Assembly: GCA_050013875.1 (NCBI GenBank)
Contig: JBEKEK010000015.1
Span: forward strand, 32,146-96,145
Origin: Trebonia sp050013875
GTDB lineage: Bacteria > Actinomycetota > Actinomycetes > Streptosporangiales > Streptosporangiaceae
Direction of reading: 5' to 3'
DNA: 64,000 nt
Positions within the stretch are counted from its first letter, which is position 1, and every line of letters starts with the position of its first letter. The notes beneath the pieces are model-generated. The model searched no databases, was not told the origin of the DNA, and saw only the letters and a list, made by a program, of their open reading frames with translations. The position numbers were made by a program, and so were the translations under genes. Below, in pieces: positions 1 through 9,502 of the stretch.

Positions 1-339
1 TTCCTCACCCTGGCCCTCGGCACCGGCGAGTCGCGCCGGCGTCTGCTGGCGGCCCTCACGATCGTGTGGCCCTATTACGGCGAGCTGTCACGCACCCACC
101 CGGTCGAGCAACGGGTCGCCGGGCAGGGCGTGGGGGTGGACCCGGCCACCCTCACCGATGAGGTCGACGTGCTGCTCGGCCAGGTCTTCGGGGTCAGCGG
201 GGTGGACCGGCCGGGCCTGCCCGCCGTCGGTCCCGTGAGCGGAGGCGCCGGCCGCGATGGCCGGCACACCGAGGCGATGGGACGGCTGCTGGCCGAGATG
301 CAGGTCGTCGCCCGCGCCCATCCGAATGGCCGGTGGTGA
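1..339 (+). CDS. paaC: 1,2-phenylacetyl-CoA epoxidase subunit PaaC, C-terminal part
   Basis: The reading frame is open from the first base, so the gene begins outside the window and only the last 112 residues are visible. The end (GRHTEAMGRLLAEMQVVARAHP) is the characteristic C-terminus of PaaC, the structural ferritin-like subunit of the phenylacetyl-CoA epoxidase. PaaC pairs with the di-iron catalytic subunit PaaA; the complex converts phenylacetyl-CoA to its ring-1,2-epoxide in the cytosol. The stop overlaps the start of paaD, and paaE follows, which is the usual paaABCDE order. paaA and paaB should lie just upstream of the window. Confidence 0.9.
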   Translation, partial: FLTLALGTGESRRRLLAALTIVWPYYGELSRTHPVEQRVAGQGVGVDPATLTDEVDVLLGQVFGVSGVDRPGLPAVGPVSGGAGRDGRHTEAMGRLLAEMQVVARAHPNGRW

Positions 340-857
340 CCGTGGTGTCCCCGGAGGCCGCCCGGGATGCCGCGCACGCCCGCGCGGTGGCCGCCACCGT
401 GACCGACCCCGAACTGCCGATGCTCACCCTGGCGGATCTCGGCGTGCTGCGCGACGTCGAGCTGGCGGGCGCAGCCGTCATCGTCACCATCACGCCCACC
501 TACCTGGGCTGCCCGGCCATGGCGACGATGCGGGATGACCTCGTGCACCGGCTCAGGGACGGCGGTTACGACGACGTCCGGGTGCGGGTCAGTCTCAGCC
601 CGGCCTGGTCAAGCGACGACATCACCGCGCACGGGCGCGAGGCGCTGGCCGCGCACGGCATCTCCGCCCCGGGCCGGGCGAACCGCGCGGCCGGGCCGGT
701 CGACCTCACGCTGAGGCCGGCCCGCCGGCCGGTCAGCTGCCCGCGCTGCGGCGCCAGGGAAGTCGAGCTGACCTCAGAGTTCGGGCCGACCGCGTGCAAG
801 GCGATGTACCGGTGCACCGCCTGCCTCGAGCCGTTCGAGCACGTCAAGGAGATCTGA
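333..857 (+). CDS. paaD: 1,2-phenylacetyl-CoA epoxidase subunit PaaD
   Basis: This 174-residue protein has an N-terminal MIP18/DUF59-type domain (about residues 10-95, with TPTYLGCPAM) and a C-terminal zinc ribbon with four cysteines (CPRCG and CTAC, about residues 136-165). That is the PaaD architecture. PaaD is thought to help assemble or load the iron centre of the epoxidase and is not itself catalytic. The GTG at 333 overlaps the paaC stop by 7 bp, so translation is probably coupled. paaE starts 3 bp after the stop. Confidence 0.93.
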   Translation: MVTVVSPEAARDAAHARAVAATVTDPELPMLTLADLGVLRDVELAGAAVIVTITPTYLGCPAMATMRDDLVHRLRDGGYDDVRVRVSLSPAWSSDDITAHGREALAAHGISAPGRANRAAGPVDLTLRPARRPVSCPRCGAREVELTSEFGPTACKAMYRCTACLEPFEHVKEI

Positions 858-860
858 GAG

Positions 861-1910
861 ATGCCGTTCCACTCGCTGACCGTGGCCGGCGTCGAGCAGC
901 TCACGCCGGACTCCGCGGCGGTGACCTTCGCGGTTCCCGCGGACCTGCGCGACGCCTACGCGTTCAAGGCCGGCCAGTGGCTGACCTTGCGCCGCGACAT
1001 CGGCGGGACCGAGCACCGCCGGTCGTACTCGATCTGCGCGCCCGTCGGCGCCGCGCCCCGGGTCGGGGTTCGTGAGGTCCCGGGCGGGCTGTTCTCGTCC
1101 TGGCTGGTCCGCGACCTCGCCGTCGGCGACACGGTCGAGGTGGCGACGCCGGCCGGCAGTTTCCAGGCCGACCCGTCGGTAGCCGGCAGGCATCTGTGCA
1201 TCGCCGCCGGCTCGGGCATCACCCCGGTCCTCTCGATCGCGGCATCCGCGCTGGTCAATCCCAGCTCACAGGTAACCTTGCTCTACGGCAACCGGAAAAC
1301 CGGCACGGTCATGTTCGCCGAGGAGCTGGCCGACCTCAAGAACCGCTACCCGGATCGGCTCGAGCTAGTGCACGTTCTCTCGCGCGAGCCGCGCGACGTC
1401 GAGCTGTTCTCCGGCCGGCTGGACGCCGGCCGGCTCCGCCGGCTGCTTACCCTGCTCGTCCCGCTGCGCAGCATCGACCATGTCTGGCTGTGCGGGCCGT
1501 TCGGTCTGCTCACCGATGCCCGCGCGGTGCTCGACGAGCTCGGCTTCCCCAGCGAACGGGTGCACTTCGAGCTGTTCTTCGTCGATGAGCCGCCCCCCGA
1601 GGTTCGCCGCGCCGAGGCTGTCACCGACGGGCGCACCAGCGATGTCACCATCGTGCTCGACGGCCGGACCACCATCGCCGCGATGCCGCAGGACAAGTCC
1701 ATCCTCGACGCCGCCGCCGCGACCCGCGGCGACCTGCCGTTCGCCTGCAAGGGCGGCGTCTGCGGCACCTGCCGGGCGCACCTGACCGAGGGCGAGGTCG
1801 ACATGCGGCGCAACTACGCGCTCAGCGAGGACGAAGTCAGGCGCGGATTCGTCCTCACCTGCCAGAGCCGGCCGGTCAGCGCGGCCGTCACCGTCGACTT
1901 CGACGCATGA
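861..1910 (+). CDS. paaE: 1,2-phenylacetyl-CoA epoxidase reductase subunit PaaE
   Basis: The 349-residue reductase passes electrons from NADPH through FAD and a [2Fe-2S] centre to the PaaA di-iron site. Three parts can be seen in order: a ferredoxin-reductase FAD domain (RRSYSIC, about residues 53-59), an NAD(P)-binding domain (AAGSGITPVLS, CGPFGLL) and a C-terminal plant-type ferredoxin domain. The cluster cysteines are in CKGGVCGTC, with the fourth in LTCQS. Length and order match the family. The ATG follows a GA-rich stretch and lies 3 bp after paaD. The downstream TetR gene overlaps its stop by 4 bp. Confidence 0.95.
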   Translation: MPFHSLTVAGVEQLTPDSAAVTFAVPADLRDAYAFKAGQWLTLRRDIGGTEHRRSYSICAPVGAAPRVGVREVPGGLFSSWLVRDLAVGDTVEVATPAGSFQADPSVAGRHLCIAAGSGITPVLSIAASALVNPSSQVTLLYGNRKTGTVMFAEELADLKNRYPDRLELVHVLSREPRDVELFSGRLDAGRLRRLLTLLVPLRSIDHVWLCGPFGLLTDARAVLDELGFPSERVHFELFFVDEPPPEVRRAEAVTDGRTSDVTIVLDGRTTIAAMPQDKSILDAAAATRGDLPFACKGGVCGTCRAHLTEGEVDMRRNYALSEDEVRRGFVLTCQSRPVSAAVTVDFDA

Positions 1911-2566
1911 CAGGCCCGTCTTCCCGCACGGGGGGCTCCCGGCCCCCATTTCCCCCCGGCCCCGTCCCGGCGCCGGCCGCTGCCCGCCGCGGCCGCCCCG
2001 GTTATGACCGGCAGACCGTGCTGCGGCGGGCCATCGACCTGTTCAACCGGCAGGGGTACGACGCGACCAGCGTGGGCGACCTGGCCAGGGAACTTGGCCT
2101 GGCGAAGTCGGCCATCTACCACCATTTCCCGAGCAAGGAAGCGCTCCTGTCGGCCGCCCTTGACGAGGCGCTCGACGGGCTGACGGCGGCGGTTGACACC
2201 GCCCTGGCCGCGACCGAGATAGACGCTTATCAGCGGCTGCGCGCGGTGGTACGCGAGTCGGCGGAAATTCTCGCCAAGCGGCTGCCCGCGGTGACGCTGC
2301 TGCTGCGGGTGCGCGGCAACAGCGAGGTGGAGCTGGCCGCGCTCAAGCGCCGCCGCATCCTCGACGACAAGCTGGCCGCGCTGGTCGCCGAGGCGGTCGC
2401 CGAGGGCTCACTGCGCGCCGACATCCCGCCGGAGCTCATCAGCCGCCTGCTCTTCGGCACCGTCAACTCGCTGGTCGAGTGGTACCGCCCCGACGGCCCC
2501 TTCGACGCCGGGCTGATCGCCCAGGCGATCGTCAGCATGGCTTTCGACGGGCTGGCCAGTGAGTAA
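1907..2566 (+). CDS. TetR/AcrR family regulator, probably of the paa operon
   Basis: This 219-residue protein has an N-terminal TetR helix-turn-helix (GYDATSVGDLARELGLAKSAIYHHFPSKEALL, about residues 47-78) and a helical ligand domain (about 90-215). The ATG overlaps the paaE stop in an ATGA arrangement, so it is translated with the paa genes. TetR-type PaaR repressors that sense phenylacetyl-CoA are known in actinobacterial and other paa loci. Its role here as local repressor is inferred from position, and no operator is visible inside the window. The first 30 residues are Pro/Gly-rich, so an internal start is possible. Confidence 0.88.
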   Translation: MTGPSSRTGGSRPPFPPGPVPAPAAARRGRPGYDRQTVLRRAIDLFNRQGYDATSVGDLARELGLAKSAIYHHFPSKEALLSAALDEALDGLTAAVDTALAATEIDAYQRLRAVVRESAEILAKRLPAVTLLLRVRGNSEVELAALKRRRILDDKLAALVAEAVAEGSLRADIPPELISRLLFGTVNSLVEWYRPDGPFDAGLIAQAIVSMAFDGLASE

Positions 2567-2575
2567 AGGTTAAGG

Positions 2576-3196
2576 TCAGAACACCCGGTGGCCGGGCGGG
2601 GTGGCCTCCTCACCAAGCCGCACCGCCCGCGCCCGCAGATCAGGATGGGCAAGCAGCCGGTCCACCAGGGTTGCGGGCCCGCCGACACAGGTCCAGTCGT
2701 CGTCGGTCAGCGTGGAGACCAACCACGAGCGGTCGGCCGGGAACATCAGGTCGGGCAGCGCGTCGTCCCACCAGAACTCCAGGGCTTCGGTCCGCCGCCA
2801 GGTGGCGGCCTGCTGCGGCCCCGCTTCTACCAGCACGTAATCCCACTGGGAGTACAAGGTCACCTTCGGCAGTTGCGCCATCGCCACCCGGGGGAAAACC
2901 AGGTCATAGTCGCTCGCGTTGAGATAACCCAGCCACCAGCGCGGCCCCGGTGCCCCCGGCGACTGCGCGGCCAGCGTCGCGAGCATGGCGCGGTTATGCC
3001 GTTCCTGGTCCTCGCCGTTATCCGGCAGGACAACGGTGGCATAGGCGTCGAAGACCGGCGGGATCGCGGAGGTGATGGTCAGGTTCGGGGACGTGCCCTC
3101 GGCGATCCACGCCACCTCGGCGTCGGTCCCGATGCGCCAGGAATGTCCGTTCGCGTCCGTAACCCGGCTGGCCGGCGGATCCCGATCACTGATCAT
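2576..3196 (-). CDS. Conserved actinobacterial protein of unknown function
   Basis: This 206-residue soluble protein has no signal peptide or membrane segment. It is rich in Trp and Asp, with distinctive runs such as LTITSAIPPVF, WWLGYL, YVLVEAG, DLMFPADRSWLVSTL and DDDWTCVGG. I recall similar uncharacterised proteins in many actinomycetes but cannot name a domain. I chose the ATG at 3196 over an upstream extension because the extra residues are low-quality and would overlap the upstream gene much more. With this start the overlap with the DUF4157 gene is 11 bp, suggesting coupled translation and a possible partner or immunity-like role (inference only). Confidence 0.75.
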   Translation of the reverse strand: MISDRDPPASRVTDANGHSWRIGTDAEVAWIAEGTSPNLTITSAIPPVFDAYATVVLPDNGEDQERHNRAMLATLAAQSPGAPGPRWWLGYLNASDYDLVFPRVAMAQLPKVTLYSQWDYVLVEAGPQQAATWRRTEALEFWWDDALPDLMFPADRSWLVSTLTDDDWTCVGGPATLVDRLLAHPDLRARAVRLGEEATPPGHRVF

Positions 3197-5207
3197 GCCA
3201 CTCAAGGTAGGCAAACCGGGCCGGAGAAGTCCAGAACCGACCGATCGGCGCGCTCTGCCCGGACCCCGCCTCCGGTGATCGTGTGCGGTTGCGGGTGCTA
3301 TGCGCCCCGAACAGCACACAACGACAGCAACGAGGCTTTTGTCGGAATAACTCTCCGATGGGTGTGCCAAGCCGGTCGAACGCGCTGGACATCACGGCCC
3401 GCAGTGCGCGAGTCGACCTCCGGGCGAACAGGCCGGAGCAGAGGTCACGCAGCCCGCCCTGGTGCCAATCGGTGAGGGAGACCAGCCGTCCGTCGTGTTG
3501 CACGTGGTCGGGGAAGCTGTCGAAGATGTCCCAGCTGCTGATCTCGGTCTCGCCCTGGCGCAGTAGTTCCGAGATCGCCTGCCTGGACGCCTGGGCCGCC
3601 CGGGCAGCGCGGAGCGACCCTTCTCCGTCCGCGAGCAGGGTGTGGTCACCGTGCAGCCGGAAGGCCGGGCCGTCGGGGCCGGACGCGACGAGCAGCGACT
3701 GCCGGTTGAGGTACTCGTGCGCGACCTTCACCGCTAGCTGCACCGTGCCACTGCGGAGCATCGTCAGGTAGGCCGCGTAGGCGGCGCGCCGCTCGGCATC
3801 GCTGTCGCCGGTCACCCCGCTCGCCGCGATCCGGTCGGCCACGCCCGGCGCGTCGGCCACGTCCTGCGGGTCCCAGGGCGGCCCGGGCACGGCTCCGGCC
3901 CGGTCGCCGGCCAGGCCGCCAGCCCTGGCGGCGGACCGGTCGTAGTGGCCGGGGCCGTGCAGCAGCGGCTGCCGTGCCACGGTCAGGGTGTCGAGCAGGT
4001 CCCGGCCCGGGTAGGAGACGCCGGCGTCCGCGAGCCATTCGATGTACCACTGGATGAGCAGGGTCTTGTTGACCAGGTGACCGGCCGCGAACGAGTCCTG
4101 CAGGAAGTGGTCCGCGTAGCCCGCGCAGATCCGCGCGCGAAGCCGCAGGGCTTCCCTGTCGGTGCCGCTCACGGTGGCCGAGCGCGCGATCAGGGAGCGG
4201 GCCATCAGGTGAAATGAGTGCCAGCGGTACCACGAGAACGGGGCGAAGTGGCAGGCATTGCGGGCCAGCACCGAGGCGTACTGGTCGGAGGGCGCGAACC
4301 CACGGCGGCTGCCAAGCGCGGTGACCGCCGCGATCTCGGCGGTCTCGGCCAGCGGGCCGAGCAGGGGGTAGAGCAGCGAGCCGGGCAGCAGGCACGGCGG
4401 CCGCCCGGGAAGTGCCCGCCGCTGTCCGCCCGGCCGGCCAAGCTCCGCGATGCTCCAGCTCCGCACCGACTGGATCAGCGGTCCGATGAACGCGAGCGGA
4501 GCGGCCTCGATCTCTTCCGGGCGGCCCAGGTAGTCGGGCAGCACGTTCAGCTCCCCGAGCGTCACCACCAGCCCGCTGCCAGGCAGCCGCACCGTGTCAA
4601 GCCCGGGATGCCTGGCGCGCAGCCGCGTCTCGTCCTGCTGCCGGGGCTCCCGCCCGAGTTCTGACAGCAGGTCGCGGTAGCCGCCGATGTGCGCGGGATC
4701 GCCGGCCGCGGTGGCCCGCACTCGCGCGGGGTCAAGGTCACCAAGCAGCGAATGCTCCCAGGCCATGTACCGCTGCACCACCAGTGGCCGGCCGGGCGCC
4801 CTGGCTCCGGTTCCGGCCGCGCTGAAGACGAAGGGACGCCCGGCGACGAAGGCATCGGCCGCCGCGTCGGCCGCGCGCTCCTGCGCCGTCCCCGCTGGTG
4901 CCACCCACAGCGCCGGCCGGCCCGCCGGGCTGGCAGCAGCGCCGCCGGCGCCGGACGTTGGCACCAGGCCGGCCGACTGCTGCACCACATGAGCAACCTC
5001 GTGCGCGAGCAGCCACAGGCCCTCGCGCCGGTCCGGCCGGAACGCCCGGTCGGCGAAGTAGATATCCTGCCCCACGGTGAATGCCCGGGCGCCAAGCGCC
5101 CGGCACGCCCGGTCGACGTCGGCGCCGCCGTAGTGCAACCGGACCGAGGCAAAGTCAGTCCCGCTGGCGAGGTAACGTCCACCGAAGAGATCCGCAAGTG
5201 TCGGCAA
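3186..5207 (-). CDS. DUF4157 putative metallopeptidase with phospholipase C/P1-nuclease-like domain
   Basis: This is a 673-residue protein. The N-terminal domain (about residues 1-145) matches DUF4157: HEVAH at 69-73 followed by QQ, then QERAADAAADAF around 108-119 supplying a third zinc-ligand Glu. A second region (about 148-400) carries MAWEHSLLGD, HF at 319-320, HSFH at 330-333 and HFLQDSFAAGH at 367-377. These resemble the His/Asp zinc ligands of the alpha-helical zinc phospholipase C/S1-P1 nuclease fold. No signal peptide is seen. DUF4157 proteins are often cargo of contractile injection systems (eCIS) and similar particles, but no sheath, tube or baseplate gene lies in this window. A toxin or effector role is inference. 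The downstream 206-residue gene overlaps it by 11 bp. Confidence 0.8.
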   Translation of the reverse strand: MPTLADLFGGRYLASGTDFASVRLHYGGADVDRACRALGARAFTVGQDIYFADRAFRPDRREGLWLLAHEVAHVVQQSAGLVPTSGAGGAAASPAGRPALWVAPAGTAQERAADAAADAFVAGRPFVFSAAGTGARAPGRPLVVQRYMAWEHSLLGDLDPARVRATAAGDPAHIGGYRDLLSELGREPRQQDETRLRARHPGLDTVRLPGSGLVVTLGELNVLPDYLGRPEEIEAAPLAFIGPLIQSVRSWSIAELGRPGGQRRALPGRPPCLLPGSLLYPLLGPLAETAEIAAVTALGSRRGFAPSDQYASVLARNACHFAPFSWYRWHSFHLMARSLIARSATVSGTDREALRLRARICAGYADHFLQDSFAAGHLVNKTLLIQWYIEWLADAGVSYPGRDLLDTLTVARQPLLHGPGHYDRSAARAGGLAGDRAGAVPGPPWDPQDVADAPGVADRIAASGVTGDSDAERRAAYAAYLTMLRSGTVQLAVKVAHEYLNRQSLLVASGPDGPAFRLHGDHTLLADGEGSLRAARAAQASRQAISELLRQGETEISSWDIFDSFPDHVQHDGRLVSLTDWHQGGLRDLCSGLFARRSTRALRAVMSSAFDRLGTPIGELFRQKPRCCRCVLFGAHSTRNRTRSPEAGSGQSAPIGRFWTSPARFAYLEWHDQ

Positions 5208-5597
5208 GAATCCGCCCTTCCAAGCACCGCGGATCGCGACCGATCCGCCCGTCTCAGCCGCTTAGACGGTACCTGAGACAGGTCAGGTGGGTCGGCTGAC
5301 GCCGCGCCGAGGCGGGTGAGCGGCAGGACGTGGCGGCGATGGCCGCCGAGGTCCCATCGTCGGCATCAGCCCGTGGTCAGCATCGAGGCAACCGTCCCCG
5401 GCCGGCATCGGCTCCCGTGGTCACCAGGCCCGTGCGAATTCCCAGGCCACCGTCCGGTCCGGGGATCGTGAACTTCCCAAAAACCGACATACCTCCCGCG
5501 TTGCTATAAATTTAGGCTGCCCGGGCAGTATGCGGCGGTTCGGCCTGGCGTTTGCGTCGTCGTGGGCGCCAATACGAGGACTGGAGGACAGACTCGG
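5208..5597. other. 390-bp divergent intergenic region
   Basis: No convincing gene is present; the short open frames here have no recognisable protein content. The region separates the minus-strand DUF4157 gene from the plus-strand DUF4126 gene and should hold both promoters. The only AT-rich patch is around 5501-5514, with TATAAAT at 5505-5511. It could be a -10 element, but I see no good -35 at the expected distance. Confidence 0.4.
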
Positions 5598-6230
5598 ATG
5601 CTCCCGGTCTCCTTGATCTTCACCAGTGGCGTTGCCAGCGGTGTCAACTGCTACGCGGTGGTGCTCGTACTCGGCCTGCTGGGCAGGTCCGGGCACATCG
5701 CCGCGGTGCCGGCGGTGCTGGAGCGCCCGTCGGTCCTGGCGGCCGCTGCTGTGCTGTACTTCGGCCAGTTCGTGGTGGGCAAGGTCCCGATGCTTGACTC
5801 CCTGTGGGACGTCGTTCACACCGCCGTGCGGCCAGTGGTCGGCGGGGCGATCGGCGTCGTCATGGCCCAGCAAGCGCACGCTAGCCCGGCCGCGACGATC
5901 GCGGGGGCCGCGCTCGGCGGCGGGTCAGCGCTTGCCTCGCATGTCGTCAAGACAGGCACGCGGGTTGGCGTCAACGCCAGCCCCGAGCCGTTCAGCAATA
6001 TCATCGCCAGCCTGCTCGAGGACCTGGGCGTGGTCGGCCTGGTGTCGTTGGCCGCGTTCCACCCGGTCGCCGCGGCGATCATCGCCGCCGTGGTGCTCGC
6101 TGTCGGCATCATCGCGTTCGCCCTGCTGGCCTCGCGCATCCGCCGGGGTTGGCAGCGCCGCCGCGAGGCCCGCCTGGCGCGGCGCCCGCCTGGCGGCCGC
6201 ACGGCCGCGACGCCAGCCCCGCAGCGCTAG
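5598..6230 (+). CDS. DUF4126-family membrane protein
   Basis: This 210-residue integral membrane protein has about five or six hydrophobic segments, Ala/Val/Gly-rich stretches with GGGSALASHVVKTGTRVGVNASPEP in the middle, and a strongly basic cytosolic tail (RIRRGWQRRREARLARR). That pattern fits DUF4126, a family without assigned function. The ATG at 5598 is chosen because GGAGG lies 10 bp upstream at 5583-5587. A GTG 36 bp earlier would only add hydrophilic residues. The gene converges with and overlaps the next gene by 4 bp. Confidence 0.85.
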   Translation: MLPVSLIFTSGVASGVNCYAVVLVLGLLGRSGHIAAVPAVLERPSVLAAAAVLYFGQFVVGKVPMLDSLWDVVHTAVRPVVGGAIGVVMAQQAHASPAATIAGAALGGGSALASHVVKTGTRVGVNASPEPFSNIIASLLEDLGVVGLVSLAAFHPVAAAIIAAVVLAVGIIAFALLASRIRRGWQRRREARLARRPPGGRTAATPAPQR

Positions 6231-7213
6231 GACACCGGCTCCTCGACCACGGTGATGCCGGCCTTGGCCAGCCCGGGCTCAAGCTCGCCGATCGTCAGCA
6301 CCTCCTCGGGCACCAGCAGGCCGGCCGGCGGCGGACCATCGCAGCCGGTCAGACGGCCGGCGATCAGGACGGTGGCGGCGGCGGCGCTCCGGTAGTCGCC
6401 CAGGCAGCGCAGCGTGCTCGCGGCCAGCAGGGTGCCCTGCTGGCGGACCGCGACCCAGTGCCGGATCGGCTCGGCCGACGCGTCGGTGACCGGGGTGGCG
6501 GTGACGGCGGAACGCGGGAGGCGGCCGATGACACCGGCCGCGTTTGCCGCCAGCAGGGCACGCTGCAGACCGCGCTCGGACATGCAAACGTAGGTGCTGA
6601 CCGTCTTGCCGGCCGCGATCGCGCCCAGCCAGCCGTTGTGCTGTTCGGCGATGCCCAGGCAGCGCCGCCGGCCGAATGGCTCTGGCAGGCGAACGACGGT
6701 GGTGCGGTGCCGCTTGGCCGCGGTCAGCCAGCCATGCCCGATGTCACCGCCCGCAGGGCCGGCGCTGGCCTTAGCCGAGACAGTGAAGGCCAGCTCCACC
6801 TCGTCGGCCTCGGGATGCCGGGCTATCAGCTCGGCCGCCAGGAGGTTGGTCAGGCCGGGGGCTATCCCGGCGTTCATCAGCACGGTGCCGCGCGGCGGGC
6901 CGGGTTCGCGGCGCAACCGCGCCGCGCCGCTGGCCGCCATCGCTGACACGTTAATGAGCAGGCCGCCGCGGTCGAGCACCATGCGCTCGGCGACCAGCTT
7001 GTCGTCGGGGACGGTGCTGACGACGACATCCGCCTCGTCGATCACCTTCTCCAGCGTTTGCGGCTCAGCCAGGTCGACGTGACGGAAACCGGACGATGGC
7101 CGCCGGCTGCTCCTGATCGCGGTCCAGCCCGCGGCCTGAGCGGCCTCGGCGATCATCGTCCCGAAAACGCCGTGCCCGCCAAGTACGAGCATTGTGCCTT
7201 TGTCCTCGGTCAT
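6227..7213 (-). CDS. Saccharopine-dehydrogenase-like NAD(P)-binding protein
   Basis: The 328-residue protein opens with a Rossmann motif (MLVLGGHGVFGTMIAEAA, about residues 8-25). An acidic strand end and STVPDD around residue 66 follow, as in the saccharopine dehydrogenase NADP-binding family. A second domain (NAGIAPGLTNLLAAELI) resembles the catalytic half of trans-acting enoyl reductases and saccharopine dehydrogenases. Substrate cannot be told from sequence. It is soluble, with no signal peptide. It stands alone on the minus strand, 81 bp downstream of the DUF779 gene, so read-through from that operon is possible. Confidence 0.82.
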   Translation of the reverse strand: MTEDKGTMLVLGGHGVFGTMIAEAAQAAGWTAIRSSRRPSSGFRHVDLAEPQTLEKVIDEADVVVSTVPDDKLVAERMVLDRGGLLINVSAMAASGAARLRREPGPPRGTVLMNAGIAPGLTNLLAAELIARHPEADEVELAFTVSAKASAGPAGGDIGHGWLTAAKRHRTTVVRLPEPFGRRRCLGIAEQHNGWLGAIAAGKTVSTYVCMSERGLQRALLAANAAGVIGRLPRSAVTATPVTDASAEPIRHWVAVRQQGTLLAASTLRCLGDYRSAAAATVLIAGRLTGCDGPPPAGLLVPEEVLTIGELEPGLAKAGITVVEEPVS

Positions 7214-7294
7214 AGGGCCAGGCTACAAACAAGTGGTCTGGATAAGCAGATCCAATTGGCGACAAGTACGCAGTCCAATATCGCGTTTCCGGCC

Positions 7295-7678
7295 TTAGCT
7301 GAGCTGGAAGTGTGCCATTTCGGCGTCGGTGAGCAGCCGGGAGCGGATCAGGAAGCGCACTCCCTCTGGCGCCTCCACCGAGAACCCGCTGCCGCGCCCC
7401 GGCACCACGTCCACCGTCAGGTGCGTGTGCTTCCAGTACTCGTACTGGGAGGCCGACATCCAGAACGGGACGGTCTGCGCCACACCGGGCACCGCCAGGT
7501 CACCGAGGTGGATGTCGGCCTCGGAGGTGAGGAACTCGCCGTCCGGATAGCACATCGGCGAGGAGCCGTCACAGCAGCCACCGGACTGGTGGAACATCAA
7601 TGGCCCGTGCTTGGCCGTCAGGTCCCGCAGCAGCCCGGCCGCGGCCTCGGTCACATCCACCCGGTTAGGGTCGCTCAC
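7295..7678 (-). CDS. DUF779 protein of the aldehyde dehydrogenase operon
   Basis: This 127-residue protein has the DUF779 signature: MFHQSGGCCDGSSPMCYPDGEF near residue 30-50 and FWMSASQYEYWKHTHLTVDVVPGRGSGFS further on. The GTG at 7678 is chosen because AAGGA lies 8 bp upstream; a TTG further out lacks this support. The conserved Cys pair and His residues suggest metal or cofactor binding, but no reaction is established. DUF779 genes very commonly sit beside NAD-dependent aldehyde dehydrogenases, and here the gene directly follows one on the same strand, so it probably supports that enzyme. Confidence 0.9.
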   Translation of the reverse strand: MSDPNRVDVTEAAAGLLRDLTAKHGPLMFHQSGGCCDGSSPMCYPDGEFLTSEADIHLGDLAVPGVAQTVPFWMSASQYEYWKHTHLTVDVVPGRGSGFSVEAPEGVRFLIRSRLLTDAEMAHFQLS

Positions 7679-7825
7679 AACATCGATCCTTGCTGGTGAG
7701 GGCCGTCCTGGCAAGGGGCACCGCGGCCCCTGAGGGCCGGCCTAGTCCAGGCTGCTGGGTCCGCGCCGTACGCCGCGGGCCCGCCCCCGTTCCTGGCTAG
7801 GCCGGCCAGATCAAGGCGGCTTCTG

Positions 7826-9349
<1,524 letters not shown>

Positions 9350-9502
9350 CGTTTCTGCATCCCTCTCGTACTGACGGCGTCGTCGGACGGTTCGGCTAGC
9401 CCGGACTACCGAGACGACTCGTGACCAGCGACACAGTAATGACGGCAACGTTGCAACCACGTTGCGTCCGTGTCGCGGGTGACGGTCGCCAAGCCGCGCG
9501 GC

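Noticed and set aside
9350..9460. 37-residue N-terminal extension of the aldehyde dehydrogenase
   Set aside because: The extension is Arg/Ser-rich, unlike the family, and the internal ATG places catalytic Glu263 and Cys302 at standard positions.
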